In this document: one piece after another, positions 57,450 to 64,000 of the stretch
How positions within the stretch are numbered: position 1 is the stretch's first letter
How the letters are laid out: every line of letters begins with the position of its first letter
Source of the DNA: Trifolium pratense
Taxonomy: Eukaryota; Streptophyta; Magnoliopsida; Fabales; Fabaceae
Length of the DNA: 64,000 bases
Direction of reading: 5' to 3'
Assembly: GCF_020283565.1 (NCBI RefSeq)
Contig: NC_060064.1
Span: forward strand, 20,852,337-20,916,336
Made by a program: the position numbers and the translations under genes
Notes under the pieces: model-generated
Seen by the model: only the letters and a program-made list of their open reading frames with translations
The model's database searches: none
Told to the model about the DNA's origin: nothing

Positions 57450-57763
57450 AGTTTATGCAAATAAATAAACTTTTATGTTAATTCATAAATTTTAACTAAT
57501 AAAAATTATATTTTTATGAGTTGTTTTCTCGTAAACTACGTTAAAAAGTTGTAATAATACATAAAAACTTATTTATATTCATAAGTTATTTTAAATAAGC
57601 TTAAAATAAGTCAATTGAAACGGGTCAAGTACCAAATTTAATTTCTATCAAATGGAAAATAAATATAAATATAAGGTTTTGTGGTGTTTAATATTGACTC
57701 CAGATTTTGACGGGTGGTAAAACTCTCCTGACACAGTAAATGTTAAATCAGTCTAATATTCTC

Positions 57764-57770
57764 TATAAAT
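57764..57770 (+). promoter_or_regulatory. TATA box of LTP gene 1
   Basis: TATAAAT, 106 bp before the start codon, in a block identical to that of the second LTP gene. Confidence 0.6.
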
Positions 57771-57869
57771 ATGTAATAATCCTTAGTTAGGCATCATATC
57801 ACAATCATCAACTCCACACTCACTCAGCTCACTAACAAACTCAAAGTACATTTCATTTCCAAAATCATC

Positions 57870-59175
57870 ATGGCTAGTTCAATCCTCATCAAGGTCACTT
57901 ACTTAACAATGATATGCTTGGTTTTGAGCATTCCATTAGCCAATGCAACCGTTTCATGTGGTAATATACAAACAACTTTAATACCATGTATTGGGTACAT
58001 TAGGAACCCAGGTCCATCTGTTCCTGCACCATGTTGCGATGCGGTTAAGGCTGTAATTGACGCGGATCAAACACGCATTGATCGTCAAGATACTTGCAGG
58101 TGTCTCATGTCCCTCGCCAAGAGACCTGGAACAAATTTTCAAGTCGCCGCTTCCATCCCAAACAAATGTGGCCTCAACCCGCCCTTCGTACTTACACCTG
58201 ACCTTGACTGCAACACGTATAACTCTCATCAAACCTTTCTATTTCATATACACACACACACACACACACACTTACTGTTTGTTTTTTTGGTAAATACCCG
58301 AAATATTCCAACAAAGAATATGAATTTCATCTCTAAAAATCGAAAATTTTAATTTGATTCTTCAAATCTTAAGTAAAATTTATATAACTTATGGGAATAT
58401 TTTAGTCCACATATTTGACATTTTTAAGGATCTCAAATTAGTGTTTGCATTTCTTAGAGACTAAATTGATCACTCAATTTTATGTTATCTATGGTTTTAG
58501 TCTTTGTAGATTTTTTTTAGAAAAAAAAAAAAATTAGTTTGTGCTAACATTTGAGAGACCAAAAGTTGCTAAAATTTTTTATAGGGACTAAAAACAAAAA
58601 TTTTAGATATTTATAAGACAACAAACTTATTTAACGTAAATCTTAATTTAACTTCTGAAGTATTTTTTTCTGCATAAAAAAAAGCATTTTTTTTTTCTTT
58701 TCGGATGAGGCTCCTCTAAAGTGAGCAGCTTAAACTAGAAAATAAAGTATGTAATATCAATTTTCAGTTTATTCATTTTTAAACTACTCATTTTAGAATA
58801 GGAGTCAAAATCTCGCTCTTTGATATATAGCCTATCAGGTATATGAAAATAATATATATTTTCTAACGTTTTATATGTAATCCATAATTTATGTGATGTT
58901 CTATATAAAAAATAAATAAAAATTATGTGATGTTGTTACATACTTTTACGATATGATAGAGAATAACCGTGACAAATATCATATGTTTTATGGACTACTA
59001 ATAAAATATTATGAATTACAGATATTTTTAAGTTTTAGTAACTACAAGATGTTAAAAATTTAAGGATATTTTTAAGTTAATGCTAAGATGTTGATTCGAA
59101 CTTTTTCATGCATTGTTATAGATTTCTAATGAAAACTAATGCTAATTTCACTTTACTCATTGCAGCGTTAATTAA
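57870..59175 (+). CDS. non-specific lipid-transfer protein, type 1 (copy 1)
   Basis: Two exons, 57870-58216 and 59166-59175, give 118 residues. The second exon supplies only the last codons (TVN, stop), the usual intron position of plant type-1 LTPs. Residues 1-26 are a signal peptide ending in ANA. The mature protein has the eight-cysteine motif with spacing C-9-C-14-CC-19-C-R-C-21-C-13-C, and forms a small helical barrel that carries lipids in the cell wall or cuticle. TTRIDRQDTCRC-type and CGLNPPF segments are typical. The intron begins GTATAA and contains a CA microsatellite. Intact, with an upstream TATA box. Confidence 0.93.
58246..58270 (+). repeat. CA microsatellite in LTP intron
   Basis: About 12 CA units just after the donor site of LTP gene 1. 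The same site in LTP gene 2 (about 63.68 kb) has only about five. Confidence 0.9.
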
Positions 59176-60800
59176 TATTGATCGGCTTGCAAGGCTTGTG
59201 CTTAATAAATTACTTGGATTGTGGTAATAAACAAGACAAAATAAAGAGGATGGCATAATTCTTTCTCAAAAAAGAAAAGAAAAGAGGATGACATAATTTC
59301 TCTAGTTGTAACTGAATCCCCACTAGGGGTCACTATATATAATGTATGCATTTCAATAGTAAATAATAAATCATCCACCACGTGCCATTTTGATACACGG
59401 TCATTTCTCTTGATTCTTACTCTTAATTTATTATTACTAGGGGTAAACCCGTGCGTTGCACGGATTCAATTAAAATACATATTTAAAATATTTTTATAAA
59501 TTAAAAATAATAATTGGGATAAGTATAATCACATAAAGATTAACGGCATTTAAAAAAATACAAAAACCGTTAATTTTGATGTATCTCAATAACATATCAA
59601 ATGATTTTGGATTTATTTGAAATTTTACACAAATGATCTATATGATGTAAACTTTCAATCCAACGGTGGATTTTATAAAATTTATATCGGTTAAAACGTT
59701 ATTGAGAGGTGTAACATTTGGTGTCAAACTAGTTGGTGTCAACGGATCCTGACTCATATATATATATATATACATACTAAGAATATGTTTTTGGGCCTAA
59801 ATACCTTTGAAACAAATTATTATTTTTGGGCCTAAAGCTAGGGCTTTGGCCGCTTTACCTTTGGGCCGGCCCTGATTATACTTTAAATCATTTTTTTGCT
59901 GAATATATTTTTTTGCTGACATTAAATTTGTGTATATAGTTTTTTTTTGACAGAATTTGTGTGTGTAGTTTTTTTGACAATAATTTCTGTGTATAGTTAA
60001 AACAGAAATATTAATGTTGTGACAGAATTATATATGACATGACATATATTATATTTAAAGTGGAAATTTTAGTTATTAGACTACTTAGACTTGTGATATG
60101 TATTGTGAATTTGTGTAATCTTGGAAACAGATGTTAGGTTTGAGAATGAGGTTACTCTCAATCTCAATTGTGTAATTGATTGGATGAGTGTCTTGATATT
60201 TAGTTCCAAGACAATAGAAGTGTTGGCTTAGTCCTACTTCAATCAAGTTTGTTTTATTTTGTACCAAGATGTTATGTAATGTTGGCACTTGGCATAACTT
60301 ATGCCTATTCTATGATAAATTTTTCTTACATAAATTGTAGAAAGTTAGACATTATAGTGTGGTTAGCACGGATATGGATACTTGTAAAGTTTAATGTGAG
60401 GAAATAAAATGTGGTTGTGATTGTAACGATCCGTGATTTGTTAATTAACGATTGATATTATTCATTTTATCCTTTAAAGTGAATCAGTCACTCTCTTAGG
60501 ACGAATCATTTGGAAGAATCAGGGTTTAATTTCAAGAATTGAGTTCGATTTTTAAAATGAACAATTACTCCCTACGTCCGAAAATAAATGATCTATTTTT
60601 AATTTTGTTTACTATTCATATGATCTCTTTTGATTGTATTTTTATACTAATATGTATACGTATATGCAAATATTTTCTACTCCCTCTGTCCCAAAATCTA
60701 ATGTTGTTTGATTTGTTTCGATGAGTTTTCAGAATATATAATTTTTATAATTTTTAATAATAGATAATTTAAGATATTAATGATTAAAGTTGTGTATTAG
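59176..60800. other. spacer between the LTP duplicates
   Basis: Contains an element end CCCGTGCGTTGCACGG near 59.45 kb followed by about 300 bp of AT-rich presumed transposon sequence. Also seen: a TA run at 59.75 kb, a decayed SINE relative near 60.48-60.56 kb, and isolated Stowaway-type ends (ACTCCCTACGTCC at 60.57 kb; ACTCCCTCTGTCCC at 60.68 kb). No gene. Confidence 0.5.
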
Positions 60801-60809
60801 CAGCTCCCA

Positions 60810-61095
60810 CATGTTTCTATTTATGGCGGCAGTTTGGTGGATTTGGAGGGCCAGAAATGCTCTTTGCTCGGATAGTGAATTGATTACGCATTTTTCTCTC
60901 AAAATGCGCATAGTGGACTATGCTCTTTTGCTTAAGAATTACCACTTTAATCAGCATGAGATGACGCTACCGAAGCTTGTGAGGTGGAATGCTCTTGCTG
61001 GCACCGGCATGATCTTGAACGTGGACGGAAAGCGGTATTAGAAATCCTGGTATTTCTGGATATGGAGGGTTGATACGTAATGCTGATGGAGCTTG
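60810..61095 (+). pseudogene. retroelement RNase H-region fragment
   Basis: Plus strand codes AAVWWIWRARNALCSDSELI, then VRWNALAGTGMILNVDG, then after a one-base insertion SGIRNPGISGYGGLIRNADG. This is the linker and start of the RNase H-like domain (RVT_3 type) in plant LINE polyproteins. It stops at the junction with duplication copy B. Confidence 0.7.
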
Positions 61096-63191
61096 GATCC
61101 ATACACATAACCAAGGTTCGCGAGATTGTGCTCGTAATTAGTGCTTGTTTGTTAGAATTGATTAGGACTAGTTCGTAGTGTTGTTTTGTTACTTTGTAGT
61201 TTGTATTGGGTGGATTACACTTTTGTATTCTCCCTAGTGTTATTTTTATTTTATCTATACTTAAAGAAAATAAAAACCATTCATTTAAAACAACTTTTTT
61301 CACAAATGAGTCAGATAGATGAAATATATAAGGAAAATGTGGATGCTTTATTTTTAATTTGGAACCGGCAGGTGCTTGTCTTGTAGTATAAATTTGTAGG
61401 TGACGGTCTGAATCATTAACAAGCATTAAATAAACTAATTACCATCTACTAACCATTCCTTATTTAAAATACTTCCTCCAATCGGATTGATTCAAGTGAT
61501 AAGACCTTAATTAGTCATCTTAAGTATGTAGACAGAGGTTCAATTCATGACTCATGTGTATTGAGAAAATTTCATTGGGAGGGGATGATCCACCATGTGT
61601 GCCTCACAAGTTTCCTGACGGAGATTTTTTATCGTCAATGGCGGTGAAAATTTCGTACTAATATCATGATAACCCAAAAAAAATACACTTCCTCCATTTT
61701 TTTCCCAATGATTTATTTTTAGGGGTGGTAAAATGGTTCATACTAGTAGGACCGAACCGTTTAATCGGTGATTTTTGGCGGATCAAGCCGAGGTTTTCGG
61801 TTCGGTACCTTAAATCGGTCCATTCCGCCTAACCCGCTAAAAAAGCAGCTGCTGGTCAAGTTGGCCGGTGGGCAATTTATATTTCGTTTTTCTAAGGAAT
61901 TTAGATGAAAATTGGAGGAAATGGTTAAAACTTACGGATGATATCAATCAAACTATTTAATTTATTTTAACACTTATTTAGGTGATTAAATTTATTTTGA
62001 GACTTGTTTAATATTGTTGGGTTTTTATTGTTGCTTTATTTTATTAAGACTTCTTTATCTTGAAGAATAATATTGATGTTGTGAGGATGTAGCGAATTAA
62101 AATTAAACAAACTATTAATAATTTAATAGTTTGCATGAGGCAATTTTGTTCCATGTTGAATTATTAATTATTACACGTTTGTACTTATCAAACAAAAAAA
62201 TTATTACACAATTGTTTTGCCACAAAATTATCAATTATTACTATTTACTACATAATTTACGTTTGTTAATTTTTCAAGTTATATTCTATGTGTTGTTGAA
62301 AAATATTACTTTTTTCATAAAAAAATAGTAAATTATATAGTAAATCTATAAATAAATAAAAAATTTTAAAAAGCTGCTTATCGGACCGGCCTGCTCGTTA
62401 GCAAATAGGGCGGACTTGACTTTTGAGCTCAGATGCCTAAATTGATCTGCTCCATTTGTTTTAGATTTATTTGTTTGATTTTTTGATTTTTTACTAAGTT
62501 ATCTTTATATCATAAATAAATGAAAAAAAAAACAAGATTATAAATTTGAAAGTCTATAATTTTTTTTTCTGAACGACAAATATATTTATTATTAATAATC
62601 TGATCTCAGCACAATATGAACATATACAAAGAAACATGCAAATCTCAACAGATTTGGAAACCATCAGAGACTCAAAAAGAATCTTATTAATCTCAACAGA
62701 TTTGAAAAACAGTCATAGAATCAAGTATCGTAGAAAATCAATCACAAGCGACATCAACCACACCCAACACCCGATCCAAACACCAGCACGTCAGCACCGC
62801 AACACCTCACCACCAAAGTCTATAATTGAATTTGGTTCGTTTGGATTTGCTTATTTTTTTAGTTTATGTAAAATAGTTTATGCAAATAAATAAACTTTTA
62901 TGTTAATTCATAAATTTTCATTAATAAAAATTATATTTTTATGAGTTGTTTTCTCGTAAACTACGTTAAAAAAATTATAATAATACATAAAAATTTATTT
63001 ATTTTCATAAGTTATTTTACATAAGCTTAAAAAATAAGCCTATTCAAACGGGTCAAGTACCAAATTTAATTTCTATCAAATGGAAAATAAATATAAATAT
63101 GAGGTTTTGTGGTGTTTAATATTGACTCCAGATTTTGACGGGTGGTAAAACTCTCCTGACACAATAAATGTTAAATCAGTCTAATATTCTC

Positions 63192-63198
63192 TATAAAT
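63192..63198 (+). promoter_or_regulatory. TATA box of LTP gene 2
   Basis: TATAAAT, 106 bp before the start codon, as in copy 1. Confidence 0.6.
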
Positions 63199-63297
63199 AT
63201 GTAATAATCCTTAGTTAGGCATCATATCACAATCATCAACTCCACACTCACTCAGCTCACTAACAAACTCAAAGTACATTTCATTTCCAAAATCATC

Positions 63298-63644
63298 ATG
63301 GCTAGTTCAATCCTCATCAAGGTCACTTACTTAACAATGATATGCTTGGTTTTGAGCATTCCATTAGCCAATGCAACCGTTTCATGTTGTAATATAGAAA
63401 CAACTTTAATACCATGTATTGGGTACATTAGGAACCCAGGTCCATCTGTTCATGCACCATGTTGCGATGCGGTTAAGGCTGTAAGTGACGCGGCTCAAAC
63501 ACCCATTGATCGTCAAGATACTTGCAAGTGTCTCATGTCCCTCATCAAAAGTCCTGGAATAGAATTTCAAGACGTTGCTTCCATCCCAGACAAATGTGGC
63601 CTCGACCCGCCCTTCGTACTTACACCTGACCTTGACTGCAACAC
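63298..63644 (+). CDS. non-specific lipid-transfer protein, type 1 (copy 2, partial)
   Basis: First exon of the duplicate LTP gene, ending at the same AAC AC|GTATAA donor. The tiny second exon should lie about 0.9 kb further on, outside the window. Signal peptide and all eight family cysteines are kept. Compared with copy 1 the coding changes include Gly31Cys (VSCC, a ninth cysteine), Pro to His before APCC, and several changes in the 60-100 region that make it more acidic (IEFQDVASIPDKCGLDPP). The frame is open and substitutions are spread as in a functional, diverging duplicate. Confidence 0.88.
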
Positions 63645-64000
63645 GTATAACTCTCACCAAACCTTTCTATTTCATATATACACACACACACTTACTGTTT
63701 GTTTTTTTGGTAAATACCCGAAATATTCCAACAAAGAATATGAATTTCATCTCTAAAAATCGAAAATTTTAATTTGATTCTTCAAATCTTAAGTAAAATT
63801 TATATAACTTATGGGAATATTTTAGTCCACATATTTGACATTTTTAAGGATCTCAAATTAGTGTTTACATTTCTTAGAGACTAAATTGATCACTCAATTT
63901 TATGTTATCTATGGTTTTAGTCTTTGTAGATTTTTTTCAGAAAAAAAAAATTAGTTTGTGCTAACATTTGAGAGACCAAAAGTTGCTAAAATTTTTTATA

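Larger units (their letters stand above)
55344..58620. repeat. segmental duplication, copy A (upstream LTP unit)
   Basis: Collinear, same-orientation match to 61096-64000, starting at CCATACACA(CA)TAACCAAGG and continuing past the LTP coding exon into its intron. It contains a CCGAACCG-rich hAT-like fragment (about 55.98-56.11 kb) present in both copies. Relative to copy B it has extra blocks at about 56.79-56.86 and 56.98-57.06 kb plus the SINE at 57.33 kb. Confidence 0.93.
61096..64000. repeat. segmental duplication, copy B (downstream LTP unit)
   Basis: Same-orientation duplicate of 55344-58620, offset 5.75 kb at its start and 5.43 kb at the LTP gene, the difference being material absent here. 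It continues past the window edge. The left junction falls directly inside a retroelement RNase H fragment. Confidence 0.93.

Noticed and set aside
57978..58293. Long frames on both strands across the LTP exon
   Set aside because: They are shadows of the LTP coding sequence in other frames; the eight-cysteine frame is clearly the real one.

Overview
The window is nuclear DNA of a flowering plant. It is AT-rich, its genes are split by introns with plant-type splice sites, and it is full of small transposons (Stowaway-like, MULE-like and hAT-like MITEs, tRNA-derived SINEs, LINE remnants). A Bowman-Birk inhibitor, the ERF pseudogenes and the transposon mix point to a papilionoid legume, most likely Medicago or a close relative. 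The species is inferred from gene content, not proven.

Layout. At 0.5-1.2 kb a MULE-like MITE abuts the TATA box of a Bowman-Birk-type inhibitor gene. At 1.3-12.4 kb lies a decayed block. It holds two ERF pseudogenes inside a tandem segmental duplication, a frameshifted DUF1644 pseudogene, fragments of a Kelch-repeat gene, and many copies of a short interspersed minisatellite. At 13-17 kb there are SINE, Stowaway and LINE fragments. At 17.4-18.1 kb is an intact single-exon DOG1-domain gene. At 19-24 kb (minus strand) is a complete 13-exon gene for peroxisomal short-chain acyl-CoA oxidase (ACX4). At 25.7-27.9 kb is a dead LINE carrying a nested hAT-like element.

At 28.2 kb is a tRNA-Ala(AGC) on the minus strand, divergent from a 24-exon tomosyn/Lgl-type WD40 gene at 28.5-37.0 kb. 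At 37-45.6 kb there is no intact gene, but there is a near-perfect head-to-head palindrome made of two ERF pseudogene copies. At 45.6-48.5 kb is an 8-exon plastid omega-3 fatty acid desaturase gene (FAD7/FAD8 type). At 49-55 kb lie a LINE 3' end, a 1.2-kb foldback element and a young non-coding LTR retroelement. At 55-64 kb there is a segmental duplication in which each copy carries a type-1 non-specific lipid-transfer protein gene; the second gene runs off the window.

ACX4 (fatty-acid beta-oxidation), FAD7/8 (plastid lipid desaturation) and the LTPs share a lipid theme, but they are separate transcription units and nothing suggests joint regulation. The most unusual structure is the interior of the LTR element at 51.8-54.4 kb. 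It encodes nothing recognisable, but holds about 20 short stem-loops whose central TTCAG is conserved while the paired arms change together. Also unusual are three GC-AG introns in two genes, the ERF palindrome, and a SINE that gives a clean filled-site versus empty-site comparison between the two LTP duplicates.
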